Source of the DNA: Saturnia japonica
Lineage: Eukaryota; Arthropoda; Insecta; Lepidoptera; Saturniidae
Direction of reading: 5' to 3'
Length of the DNA: 64,000 nucleotides
Assembly: GCA_033032175.1 (NCBI GenBank)
Contig: CM065313.1
Span: 310,001-374,000, forward strand
In this document: positions 11,780 through 23,100 of the stretch, piece after piece
Layout of the letters: each line of letters begins with the position of its first letter
Position numbering within the stretch: the first letter of the stretch is position 1
Program-made: the position numbers and the translations under genes
The notes under the pieces: model-generated
Databases searched by the model: none
The model's input: the letters and a program-made list of their open reading frames with translations, nothing else
Told to the model about the DNA's origin: nothing

Positions 11780-12490
11780 TAAGGTGTGCCCGCGACTCCG
11801 CGCGCGTTTCTTACTACGCAATAATTATTTAAATGTTTTTACTTATACTTTATTTTTACTCATTTATTGTTGACAATTTACATGCCGTATCAATTGAGGA
11901 GTGGCATGTATTTCCCGTGTACAATTTTTATCAAAATCGGTTGGAAACTATTATTGTAATGTACAATTTCTAATGCATTGTTTACAATTCTTATAGCCTC
12001 TCAGTTATAGTATGATGTCTGTTTCCCGTCTACAAAATTTGATCAGAATCGGTTGAGAATTGGTGAAAATTAAACTTTTTGAATTACTTTTTTTTTAATT
12101 CTAGAATAATATTGACAATTCTTGTAGACCATTAATTATGTAAATAGTTAGACTTCCCGTGTATAAAATTTCATCAAAATCGGTTAAGAATTAATGAAAT
12201 TTCAAATTTTTGAAAATTCATTTTTTACGATTCCCAATAGCGTTATTGAAAATTCTTATTACTTATTAGTCATGGAATGACTTATACTTCCCGTGTACAT
12301 AATTGAATTAACGATAAAAAAAAAATTACATTATCTAAATGTAATATTGAAATTTCTTATACCTAATCAATTGACCGATAATATAAGCATCCCATATACA
12401 AAATTTCATAAGAGTCGGTCAAGCCGTTTGTGAGTTAAATCCGGACATACAAACAGACATACAGACGGACAAAAAAATAATAATAGCATA
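11780..12490. repeat. degenerate tandem array, 5 units of about 100-135 bp
   Basis: The phrase ttcccgtgtaca, or a close variant, recurs near 11911, 12022, 12153, 12286 and 12388. Each time it is followed within about 10 bases by AATTTnATCAnAATCGGTT-type sequence. The array ends in ccggacatacaaacagacat (12442-12461), typical of lepidopteran Helitron-like repeats. It lies in a part of unit A that is missing from unit B. Confidence 0.6.
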
Positions 12491-12579
12491 TTCGTAATCA
12501 GTGACGTTCATATAAAATGCGTATCGCGGAAAGTTTGGACTACAGATTTATTAATATAGGTAGCTATATTTATATAATA

Positions 12580-12736
12580 ACAAAAGAAAATCATAGATGG
12601 GTTTATCACTATGTGTATTGTGATCGTACCACCCTACCACCCCGCTGTATTACTGCATATTATGCACCGGCTGATTTCGGAACACGACAAACCAAAAGAA
12701 AATCAAGATGGGTTTATCACTGTTTGTATGGTATTG
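12580..12736. repeat. short direct repeat
   Basis: Two copies of about 45 bp, each containing agatgggtttatcact, lie roughly 110 bp apart. They sit in a 92-codon open frame that shows no domain and is most likely chance. Confidence 0.4.
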
Positions 12737-12795
12737 TCATTATATGCCAATATGAATCCAACACATTAACCGTCCCAATAAAACTTCAAAAGTAA

Positions 12796-13741
12796 ATTAA
12801 CGCATACCTTATTGTACCGGCCTGCTGGAAGGTTTTTTGAAAAACGTGAAACTTCTTTTATTCTTTTCTTACCAAAAGCAGAAATATGAATGGGTTCTTC
12901 ATACAAACATTTACCCAATTTTATTTTCACCACATGTCGAATAATACAATGAAATAATTCACTTGTAGCAAAATTGTATAATCCAGATAATTTACAATAG
13001 GTATATATATCACTTAGAATGTATAAACTCCCTCGAGCCGCGGTTTGACAGCGTCATGAAATAAAAAAGTCATTATGCCGTACTGCCGAGTTAAACAGTT
13101 TAAAAACACTTCAGCCAATCTTCAAAAGAAGACTGGACTATCATTTAAAAGGTAATTAATAGAAATACAATACAATTTTAATATATTAACAAACTTGTCG
13201 ACGTTGACAACGCTGTCATTTCATAATTACTGCACATGCGTATAATAAATCAACAGACGGTTGTCGTGGAAGCTTATATTTCCCTCTTACATACTTTCTT
13301 CTCCTATTATTTACCCTTAAAGTTTTATTTTCGCTACAAAAAGTAAGCGTATGTCCTTTCCCAAGGTTCAATCTATCTCTATACCGAAATTCATCAAAAT
13401 TGGTTCAGCGGTTTAGACTCACTTTTGAGTGTCGCGTTGCGGGATCACCATGTGCTATCATACTACTTACTTACTGAGCTTACTGGCGTGCTACTATAAA
13501 AAAGATTTCTAAATTATCTGCAGAGAATCTCAGGTACATTCATTGCATTAAAAAAATGTGTCTCTAAATTATCTCAGAAATATAGGCATGTTTCATAGCG
13601 TAGTGCGGTAGGTACTGGCGTGGCGTAGCGTACCTTCCCAACGTATAGTCGAAGCGAAGATGATGAAATATGTTCAAAAATAATTATTGTCATTAGGCTA
13701 ACTTATGCAGGTATAATTGTTAATTAATACTGTGGAATCGC
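12796..13741. other. AT-rich intergenic sequence, no gene seen
   Basis: I found no conserved frame here. Around 13380-13420 there is a piece of the ATCAAAATTGGTTCAGCGG type, which is a repeat remnant. Confidence 0.4.
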
Positions 13742-13930
13742 TATTTAACTAATTATTTCGGTTAAGATGTTATCATAATTAAACATGTTTCTTAAGGATG
13801 TTTCATGTTTCATCATTAAGGATAATGTTTTTAATTTGTCCCAAAAAAAACAACTGCGCATTAATATCTACTTAATTTTTGATTTTTACCATTAAATAGC
13901 TGTGTATAGTTACATTATCTTGTATGTGGA

Positions 13931-16900
13931 ACTACGCAGTAGACAGCAATGAGCGTTAACAGCACGCCCGTAGCGACGTATTTGAGTGTTTGTATCGTAA
14001 ATGAACGCGCCGCGGACGAGCTCTTCTAAAACGCGCGTTGTGAGCTCCTTCGAAAAACATCGTGCGCATAGGCTCTAACTATTTATAAACCATCGTTTCA
14101 ATAAAGCAAATACGGTTTGTAATTATGAGCTCAATCAGACGTATCACCAACAACAGCTCTCAAGATTTTTATATAAAAATATAGTATTATTTATTATATA
14201 AATAGAGTTATATGACATAAGAACCGTACATAACTTCAAAAAAAGTTTCATTTATCATCTTAGATTATTGTTGCAATATTTCATTTTTATAAATTATTAT
14301 TTTTTTAAATTTTTTTCAAGTGTTCAATATGGATTTTGTAACTGATTCTTGACTTGTCAGTGATCGCGCAGTTCTTGTTTTTATAGGTTATGATGATTTC
14401 TGTTAGTAGGTATTTTTTTTATTATTGTTTTGCAATTTCTACTACTACTACAATACTGTCTACCATATTATGGTCCATGCTGTGGCAGCCTTCAAAGGTC
14501 AACGCACTTTAAATTGTGCTTTATATGTATTGTACTTTAATGTATAGGTGTATTGGCCACTGGCCGACCTAATTTAAATAAATAATAAAATAATTTATTT
14601 TAACATCATGAAACCTCTGCATCTGCAAAGTACCTTTGCTTTATTTGATAAAACTCTGTAGACTGTATAGTGACAGCGAGACAAGAAACCGCGGCATACG
14701 TCCATGGTCCATTACGTTCAGAGCGATACTGGGAATAGAGAACCAACTAACATCTTGCATTTTTAATGCCAACATGTTGAACGTAGCTCAGTCTGTTAAC
14801 TTGTTCCGAAACTTTTTATAAATAAGTAACTACGCATAGCTAGCTAGTTATTTACGTAAATTAACAAGGAAAATAAATCTAAAGAAAATAATGAAACGCA
14901 CTAAGTTGTTTATTGTTTTTATTATGTTTATGGTTAAAATCTTAGAGCTTAACATATTTTTTCACTTCAAAATCTGCATCGTAATTAAATTTCAAATCAA
15001 ATTCGATTAATTCAACTATAACTTACAAATTTTACTCGTATACAACTATAATGCACCAACTATAAATAATAACATTTACTGATATATCTTGAAACAGTCT
15101 AATTAAATAATTTTTATGTTTTTCACAATTAAAAATAACAATTATTTCGATAACACTGACAATTTTTTTATTGACAATGAAAACTTACATTGACTAGGGA
15201 TGGACCATGTAATACATTTATTTCGATAGGTACCTAATACTTTTGGCATTACTACTTTATAACCGAGTATCGAGTAAGGATCGATGAAAAGTACTCAGAT
15301 CGGTACTCGCTCATAGCAGATTTCAATTTCACATTTGGGAATAATTTTCATTTCTTGAAGGATTTTATATTATGCAGTGAGAGCATGATTTGAAGTCTTA
15401 ACAACCTCTGGTTTAAATAAAATTTACATTACTGTATGTGACGTCATGTTGCATTTGTTCATTATAATTGAACCTATTAGAAAGATGGGAAATGGATGGA
15501 ATATATTAAAATCATTTTCCCAAGATATAGAAGTAGGCGCCAGTGTTCTATACATAGTTGCCACCTTTGTACTTAATAAGAGATTGTTTTGAAATGCTAC
15601 TAGAAAAGTCACTGCTTCAGGAAATCATTTGTTGAGAAAATATTTTTTAAGTAATTGTTTTTGAAAATCACTGCTAAATCAGATTTACTTTTAAATAAGT
15701 AAAATTATGTAATTAATGTTAATCTTATCTAAACCCTAGAAAAAAAATGTATAAGACAAAGTATCATCAGATGAATTTGTCGCCAGTACGGCATCGAGTA
15801 AAAGTATCGATACCTGGCTGGTATCCTTAATCCATGAGTTTAGACTTTAATGTGTTGCTAATCTGTCGAAAAATACTGTTGATAAAAAAGATTTGGTCAC
15901 TATAGTCTGGTCGACGATATAAAATGCATGTGGATGTGATATACAAAATTTAAAAAGCTTTTTAAAGAAGATATCTTCTACCTTCTACTTCTATAATATA
16001 AAGAGCTTGCAGTTGGGTAAAAGTGAAGACGTGCTAATTTAAAAGATAAGGTGTCTTTATATTCAGTCTGGAAATTAAAATCAAATCCGTTGGAAGAATG
16101 AAAATATATAAAATCTATCTTTCCAATGTTATATAAACAAGCACGAATATTTTTACACATGGTTGACATCTCTGTGCCTTGAGAGAGGTTATTTTCAAAA
16201 GCTGGTGCGACTATCAGTTCTTCTAGAAACTGTTTAACGGGAAATTATCTTGAAAAGTAATTGGTTTTGGGAAGCAGACTGGAAATCAAAATTATCATTA
16301 ACATAAAATGTATGGGAACGCATTTTAGGTTTTACTTGTCTTTTAATTCTTAGAAAAAATAAATTATACGATACAAGTAAATATCGATTCTTTCCACTAC
16401 TACGGTATCAAATAAAAGTATTATACTTGACTGGTATCGTGCCAGCTTGTGAGTCAAATAATAAATATTTGATTATGAAATAATTATGAACATAACTATG
16501 AGATGACGAGATCAAAAAATTGATTTAAACGAAATAGGTTCCTCCCCATTCCCTGGCGATACTGGCCTACTGGTCCCGTATTAGTGTATTATATATGGAT
16601 ACTGGCGTTGTATGAACGGACGGAGGTCGTCGAGTGAAATGAAGAAGCGTTTTTTCGAAAATATGGGATTTAAAAATTATTAACAAAATAATCTAATATT
16701 TTGAATCCTGATGGATAGACAGGACAGTCCTAGACAGTCTAGAGTTTAAAACTCTGAGATTTCTAAGATTTGGAATTTTAGGGTGTAATTTTCATATCAA
16801 TCAAAATTCTTGATGAGCAGAGGAGCATATATAGAAATTCAAAAAGTGGCAGGTAAAAGGTATTTATATGCAGTAAAGTATTTTTAATTATGTTTTTGAA

Positions 16901-17000
16901 TACGACAAGCCATGCTTAGATAGGACAAGGAGCTTTAATACTCTAGGTTATAAAGATAAACTCATTTGGAAATATTGATTCCTTATACGGCAGCACCTTA
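13931..17000. other. spacer between duplication units
   Basis: This 3.1-kb stretch separates the two defensin units. It has no supported gene. A GC-richer patch lies at 13940-14080, a LINE-like 3' tail with aataaataataaa lies at 14525-14590, and a worn pair of direct repeats occupies 15424-16450. Otherwise it is AT-rich. Confidence 0.4.
15424..16450. repeat. old, worn tandem duplication of about 600 bp
   Basis: Several phrases recur in order about 600 bp apart. ctggctggtatc near 15812 matches cttgactggtatc near 16425. aaaagtatcgatac near 15800 matches aaaagtattatac near 16412. Segments 15470-15620 and 16085-16230 are loosely similar. Identity is low and I recognise no domain. Confidence 0.3.
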
Positions 17001-18056
17001 GAGCCTTTCCCTGAGTACCTATTGAGTGTCAGGAACGTAAAACACTGTATGGTCATAAAAAGATAAATAAGAAGTCATAAATAAGGATTCTCCCAACTTT
17101 ATAATATCTATGTTCATTAAATTACAAGATGTCTACTTTTAAGCTTCCTTTGAATGTATCATGTTTAATAAAATCATGTTTATTTACATTTAAAAGTTTA
17201 TTAAATTATTACAAAACTATACCAATGGCTGGTATATAACAAACAAAACAAAATAACTTTACAGAGCAGTTTGAAAGCAGAGTGCAGGGCGAAAGCGCGC
17301 CCTCGCGTCGGAATGCATATTATTATATATGCATACAGATACATATTAAACGTTTTCACTAAACTTCCGCTTAATAGACCATTGTGACATATCTTTGTTT
17401 ATCGTCATTTTTTTAAGTTACCTAGCTGACCCGTGCACATATATTATACATTATAAATTGTAAACAGCTGTTATGTGTCAGTAAAATAGATTGTTAATAC
17501 ATGGCATCTCCTACCTTCTGTTGTCCTTTTATGTAATGAAAATATTAGATATAAACCATTTGTATATTTATTGTCAATAGTGGGTAACATAAGATTTAAA
17601 ATGATAGAATCATTAATTTGATTAAAATTAAAGGAGATATAGCTTTGTCACAAAAACTAATTTGAGAAATAGTATATAGAGTTTTATTTTAAAATAATTA
17701 ATTAAATACAAAAAGTAATATTAGCGACTAATTAACAAAAATATTTTTAAACAAATTAACGGTACTGTCCCTGGATAAAATAAACCAATATATTGTAGAC
17801 AGTACATTTTTATTAAACTCAGATATATTAGACAATTAGAACAAAATACAATTATTAATCAATAATATAATATCACCAGTTTTGATATATTTCCGGTTAT
17901 GAATATGTTGATATAAAAACCTTGGATTTTACTAAAATCTGCCATTTCCAATGATATTCAATAATCAACGTGGTATGTTAATATTCAATTCTCATTAAGC
18001 AGGTATACTGAATTTATTTATCGGGTACATATCTTGTATTTGTTTAGTAAAACGTC

Positions 18057-18278
18057 TTATGTTTCGCACCAGCAATTGACATTAGCAAAGCTTCCACAAT
18101 GCCCTCCTTTGTACCCGCGTCTCTTGCATTCAGCGTTGCAGTTCGAAGTGTAGTTGACAGCGCCCCAGACGCAGCTGCCGATAAGTTTGTCCGCTTGAGC
18201 ACCATTTTGCGGAGATGAAACGATCACCAAAAATGTGATACAGACCAACAGCAACATTGAGTTGTAATTCTTCACCAT
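18057..18278 (-). CDS. heliomicin-type defensin, copy B
   Basis: This gene encodes the same 73-residue prepeptide as copy A: a hydrophobic signal peptide, an AQA processing end and a 44-residue mature domain with six cysteines in the CS-alpha-beta order. I saw no base difference in the 222-bp coding region. The 3' flank to about 17761 differs from copy A at only a few positions: two substitutions near 17761-17790, a 5-base insertion near 17865 and one base near 18038. Beyond about 18373 on the promoter side the copies diverge quickly. The pair probably raises peptide dose or allows separate regulation. Role inferred: secreted antifungal/antibacterial immunity peptide. Confidence 0.93.
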   Translation of the reverse strand: MVKNYNSMLLLVCITFLVIVSSPQNGAQADKLIGSCVWGAVNYTSNCNAECKRRGYKGGHCGSFANVNCWCET

Positions 18279-18430
18279 TTTGACGAGTATGAAAGTAGAT
18301 TTTTGCAGTTGAACGTAAGCACTATTGATGCTTTAGTGAAGAGACACGAGCTTGAACTGTACTCGATGTCGTTCTTCCTCGCATTTATATACTTTTGGGA
18401 ACGGATGGATAGCTTGTTTAGGAAAAACCT
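18279..18430 (-). promoter_or_regulatory. promoter of defensin copy B
   Basis: The TATA box (complement of 18382-18393) and the NF-kappaB-like ggtttttcc (complement of 18421-18429) match copy A in sequence and nearly in spacing. Bases around them differ, so conservation of these two sites stands out. The binding factor is inferred from how insect defensins are usually controlled. Confidence 0.5.
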
Positions 18431-19396
18431 CGTCTTAAAATCAAAATGTTAATTACTTAGACACATAAAAATAAGGAAAACCCGCGCTTCCTTGTTATCA
18501 AAAGTAGTTTGTACTGTTTTAATTGATTTTATTAGATTTTTTTCCTTATGCCATTTTTTTTTATTTCACGTACTTACTATAGTTAACGTCGTTAAAAAGA
18601 ATTGTCATAAATAAGTGTCATAATAAGTAAAAAGCCAACATTGAAAGGTTTATTTTTAAAATCAATACCCGCTCTTTTTTAGGAGTAATTGTTGTCATGT
18701 TAATTTACGATTTTGGAAGCTCATAAGATTCAAATTGGTTTGATTCAGTTCGGTCCAGACGCAAACCATTTTCATGTTATCTCATAATAGAGTAGACCAA
18801 TTAATTAATGGGGACATTAAAAAGCCTTTACTATAATTACACAATATTTTCCCTTAATTAATTCCAACCATAGTATTGTATATCGTTAGTAAGTATTTCT
18901 TAATTATTTTTAAATTATTTATCACTCATCGTGAAGTATTGTTTTTGTTTTAGGTATAATTCTCAAAGTAAATGACGTAACTTGAAAAACGAGGTAAATC
19001 AACATCCCTCTCGTCGTAGTTCCAGTACTGGCTCCAGATACTCAACGTTACACAATCAAATAATATACATAGTAATAGAATGATGAAGAGGATGACCATT
19101 TTCAATACGAATTAAAATAAAATCCCATGAATATTGGATACCAACTAATGATGAATTCATATCGCTGATATCTATTATCATAATACATAAGTTTTTAACT
19201 TATTATTTTAGTTAAAATGTTATCATTATTAATCATCTTTTCTTGAGCTCTTGAGGAAAATGCTTTTAATTTGTTCCAAAAAATGGCCTTCAAGATTTCA
19301 AATCGAGGTGAGCCTCTACTAAAAGCAACTGCGTAATAATATTTATGTAATTTATGTGTTTTATCATTATATAGCTGTATATATTTACATTATTTA

Positions 19397-19789
19397 CTAA
19401 CACGGACTCTTAACTAATATAATGTATACAACAAGAAATCACAGCAGAAATAAAAATATTGACTTATTGTTGACATCTAATAGGACACACTCTTTCACTG
19501 ATTCTGGACCTGACAAAAAGCACGTGCCAATGAATGGGCGTCTTTCAACGAGCAATATTCTATAATATTCAAAGGTAAATGGATAAAAAAGGGTCTGTAG
19601 GTATATATCTCACTGCCGATGAGCCTAAATATTTTTTCGGGGTCTTGAATAGATGCGTCAGTCGAATTGTATATAGCGAGCCTTAATTTTATTATGTTGT
19701 TCAAAAATTATCGTGATATAAATATTGATTAATATTAGCGATCGCCCTAAGCTCGAAATTCGATCAGCGACTTTTTGATGATAAGACTA
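19397..19789. other. intergenic, no gene seen
   Basis: This stretch is AT-rich and lies between unit B and the poly-G repeat. A 69-codon open frame on the minus strand has no recognisable feature. Confidence 0.35.
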
Positions 19790-19985
19790 TTTTCTGTTTG
19801 ACATTTATAGTATTCATAAACAATGAGTGTTATCTACATCACTCGCTGTCACTTTTCGATAAGTGACAATGTCAATATTTGGGGGGGGGGGGGGGGGGGG
19901 GGTCTAAGTTCAATGACATTGGTCGGGTTGGGATTCCCAGTATTAATTTATTTAATTTAATATATTAGTAACATATATTATACGG
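19790..19985 (+). repeat. dispersed repeat copy 1 with 22-base G run
   Basis: This segment is the inverse of 30951-31140. Shared text includes actattttctgtttgacat and gtgacaatgtcaatattt. Both also share a small hairpin at 19847-19866 (stem GTCACTT/AAGTGAC). At 19881-19902 this copy has 22 consecutive G, where the other has four. Confidence 0.75.
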
Positions 19986-21519
19986 ATGGAACTAAGATTA
20001 ATATTTACATAGAAATAGGATAATTAATATTGGTACAGAGTTAAAAACCCACGAGAAAAATATTATATTTAAAAAACCACTTTCTTCTTTTTTAATTGTG
20101 TACAAGTGAAATGAGATAGATTTATATTTTACAGGTTAAACAGCCTCTAAGTTTAATTCTACTAACACTTATTGTGAACTCATGATACTGTCGTCATCCT
20201 GTGATACACAGATAAGTTATGAAAGTGAATCGCCAAACTATTTATATGATTTATAATGAATAACCTTTGTTAATATACAGGGGATGTTAACTATCTGAAA
20301 CAGTGAAGAAAGCGTCGGTCGTCAGAGTGCAGCGCTACAGCGCATGATGTGCATTAATTACCTTGGGAACTACTGAAGCACCTAGCGCGCGTGTGTCGCA
20401 TTTACATAAACGTTTTCGTTTTATCATTAAAATATACTATTTCAGATTGATCAAACATTGATTTTGAATTCATGATTTCTCTATGTAATTTATTCAGCGA
20501 AATTTAATTTATTGTGTATTTTAATTGAATTAGGTTTATGAGTTGGCAGATGGGTTAAATTGATGAATAGGCCACATCGTTAATTTGCACTCAGTCTGAG
20601 GTTCTGAGGCTCGCACGAGCTGTTAAGCGCTTTCTATGTAAGTACCATACGTTAATGTGTCGGTAAAGCAGTTTAGGTATTGCGAGGTAAAACTGTAATA
20701 ATGACGAAATAAAATTATGTATTTAATCAGCGACTCGGTCCAGCTTCACACGGGTGCTATTTACAAAGTTTTGTCATTTAAGTTGAAAAAGCATGTTCGA
20801 TTATTATGTTTTTTATCGCTTTAGTATTATTGATAGGTCATAACTTCATAGTAACGGAAAGTGCGCATAGGTCGCGATACACAATTCATAGCCCATAGGT
20901 AGGCCGCGTCGCAATGGCAGAAGCGGTGCGTTTTGGCCTGCCAACCGTTTTGCTGTGATTGATTTATTTGGTTGCGCGTAATTTTGAATCCGTGACATCT
21001 TCTACGGTATTCATTTAAATGAGATAATGTTCAAAATAATTTTAATCTACATTATATGCCCGGGTTAACTAATTTATTTATCTGGATAGGGATTCATAAT
21101 TAATTGGAGAAAATAGCTTCGCAAATATCCTAATATGTTGAAAATAAAAATGGTTATTGTGACTCAACCTTAGGACTCATCCATCTTATGCCATCCCGAA
21201 CCTTTTTCTAGGCTTTTTAAAGAACTAAAATTCTTTAGTACATTATTTTAATGTATCTCTTAAGGTTTTACCAGCGAAAACTATGTAAGCGTCTGAAAAT
21301 CGATGTTTTAACAACTTCATTACAAAATACTGGTTTTTATCTAATATATAAAACCGAAATTGAAATGTATTGTAAATACTAAACTTCCAAAAAAAAGTAT
21401 CTAAATGATAGTGAAAACCGTATAAAAATCCGTTGCGTAGTTTAGAAGAAGTAAGCTGACATACACAAAAAGCCAAAAAAAAAGACGCGGATTGCGACTT
21501 TCTTTTATACTATGTATAG
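19986..21519. other. intergenic, no gene seen
   Basis: The sequence is mostly AT-rich with a few GC-richer patches (20320-20400, 20860-20960). The open frames are short and featureless. Confidence 0.4.
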
Positions 21520-21524
21520 ATTCT

Positions 21525-22021
21525 CCATTAATTCTCGACGAAAGTATATATCTTATATATTTACAAAATCGGAGCAATTAAGCAAAAGCTGGGTAGATTC
21601 CATTAAAATATACCTCGACAAAAGATATTTAGCTGCTGGTCGACTCTCAACTTCAAATACGGTACATAATAGTGTTTTATAAATAGGTAAAATTTTACCA
21701 AAACTGTTGTTTAGTTGGAAGCTATTAGCCAAGCCCGATATAAGTTTAGAACAAATATCTATTTTTTCATAAAAGTAGAAGTCTTACTTAGAAAAATTCC
21801 GCTAGGCAGGTAACTTTAAGTTATATAGAAGCAGACATACAAATATTTTAAAATTAGTGAAAAATCTATTTTTCTTTTAATTCAAAAAATTCTGCAGCAT
21901 CCGGATTTGCACATATCAGAATCAAATTTTCAGGATCGTCTCTTTTAAAGTGTAATTTCGAGGAAAAAATCAGCATGAAAATCGCCAACCTAGTGCGCAC
22001 ACTTTCGTCGAGAATTAATGG
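21525..22021. mobile_element. MITE candidate with 21-bp inverted ends
   Basis: Positions 21525-21545 and 22001-22021 are perfect inverted repeats with core ccattaattctcgacg. Similarity continues a few bases outward with a 3-base gap. The 455 bp between them is AT-rich and has no transposase. Length and structure fit a miniature inverted-repeat element, but I could not fix the target duplication or superfamily. Confidence 0.5.
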
Positions 22022-22855
22022 ATCTGCCCGTATAGATATTTTTGCAGTCGGGTAAAAAGGAGGGTTATGTTTTTTGGAGCTTATATTCGTATCGTTATAT
22101 TCGTCTTAATTGTGGGAGTTATATAGGTTATTTAATATTTAAGTATGACGTCTGGGAATTAAATAAAATACAAAAATAGAAAAATATATTTCTTTAGTCA
22201 AATGTTTTTGTGTTGAAGTCGGGTTTTGTTTCCTTTTTAATAATTTAGCTTGTTTCCATAAAACAAAACGCTAAATTGAAATTTATTTTCTATAAAAAAG
22301 AACATTATGTTCTGACCAAACACAATATAAAAATCACAGTACTATAATTCATTTTGTTTATAATCTCTACAGATCATGTAAAACAAATTAAGTTACTGTT
22401 CTCTCCACATTGTGTCTAAATATTAGCTGACGATAATACCTTTCCGATTAATTATTCTAGTGTATTTAGTGATTGGGGAAATCAATTTATCTCCATTTAA
22501 CATGTCTTAAGTAACGATTTTTTAAATGTTCATGAATATTATTTGTCCTTATATTTAGTATGAACTTAAGGAAAAATAAGTAACGAAAAATATTGTACAT
22601 ATGTGTAACCATTAGTAATAGTTGGTCAAGATGATTTCCATCATGTGAGATCGAGTGTGACTTCATTATTCACGAAAGTATAACATCTAACGCGTTTACC
22701 TAGAAGTCAGAACACGGATCTACTGTTTCATTTTACTGGCTTAAGTATTTCGGTGTTGAAATGAAAAATTATAGGCAGCGTAATCGAAAAATGGTCTATA
22801 GCCATCGATCTTTTAATTAATAAGAATGAAGCCAACGTATAACAGGAATAAGAAA
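22022..22855. other. intergenic, no gene seen
   Basis: This is AT-rich sequence without a credible frame or repeat border. Confidence 0.35.
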
Positions 22856-23100
22856 ATATAACATAAAATATTTGGTACTTCTTAAATTATTTTTGCGTGT
22901 CAAAAGTCAGGTCATTAAACCTTTGCCTGGGTGTTCAATGTAAAGAACGTAAAATTAAAGAAAACAAAATAACTAGAGTTTTTGAAACCAGAGAGAGAAA
23001 GTGAATTGAAGATAAACGTGTTTTACACTTCTGCTTAGAAAATATTCATAAGAAATACGCCATTATGACACATCTTTTGTTTGTCGACTCCGTTGTTTGA
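22856..23100. repeat. third, gene-less fragment of the defensin-linked duplication
   Basis: It aligns with the left part of unit A (6330-6580) in the same direction. Shared words include acttcttaaatt, ttcaatgt.aagaacgtaaaa, aaaacaaaataact and gacacatcttttgtttgtcg. Similarity fades after 23100, before the place where a defensin gene would be expected. Confidence 0.6.

Larger units (their letters stand above)
6290..13930. repeat. segmental duplication, unit A (interrupted)
   Basis: Blocks of this region align in the same order and orientation with unit B (17000-19396). They are 6360-7905 with 17006-18690, 10890-11130 with 18694-18920, 11470-11650 with 18918-19083, and 13742-13930 with 19198-19396. 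Between blocks, unit A carries extra sequence at 7906-10889, 11131-11470 and 11650-13741 that is absent from B. Outside the defensin core I estimate about 80 percent identity by eye. Unit A therefore grew by insertion, or B shrank, after the duplication. Confidence 0.75.
17000..19396. repeat. segmental duplication, unit B
   Basis: This is a compact copy of unit A in the same orientation. It holds the second defensin gene and aligns to four separated blocks of A. Relative to A it has about 190 extra bases near 17045-17245. It also keeps a short Helitron-like end (ctagctgacccgtgc) near 17423, matching 6593 in A, so that fragment was present before the duplication. Confidence 0.75.

Noticed and set aside
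12517..12795. A 92-codon open frame with internal repeat
   Set aside because: The frame is carried by a short direct repeat inside a Helitron-like, unit A specific insertion; no domain.
20285..20470. Possible fourth copy of the defensin-linked repeat (cagagtgcagcgctacagcgc-like words)
   Set aside because: The similarity is limited to short words with large gaps; too weak to call without an alignment.
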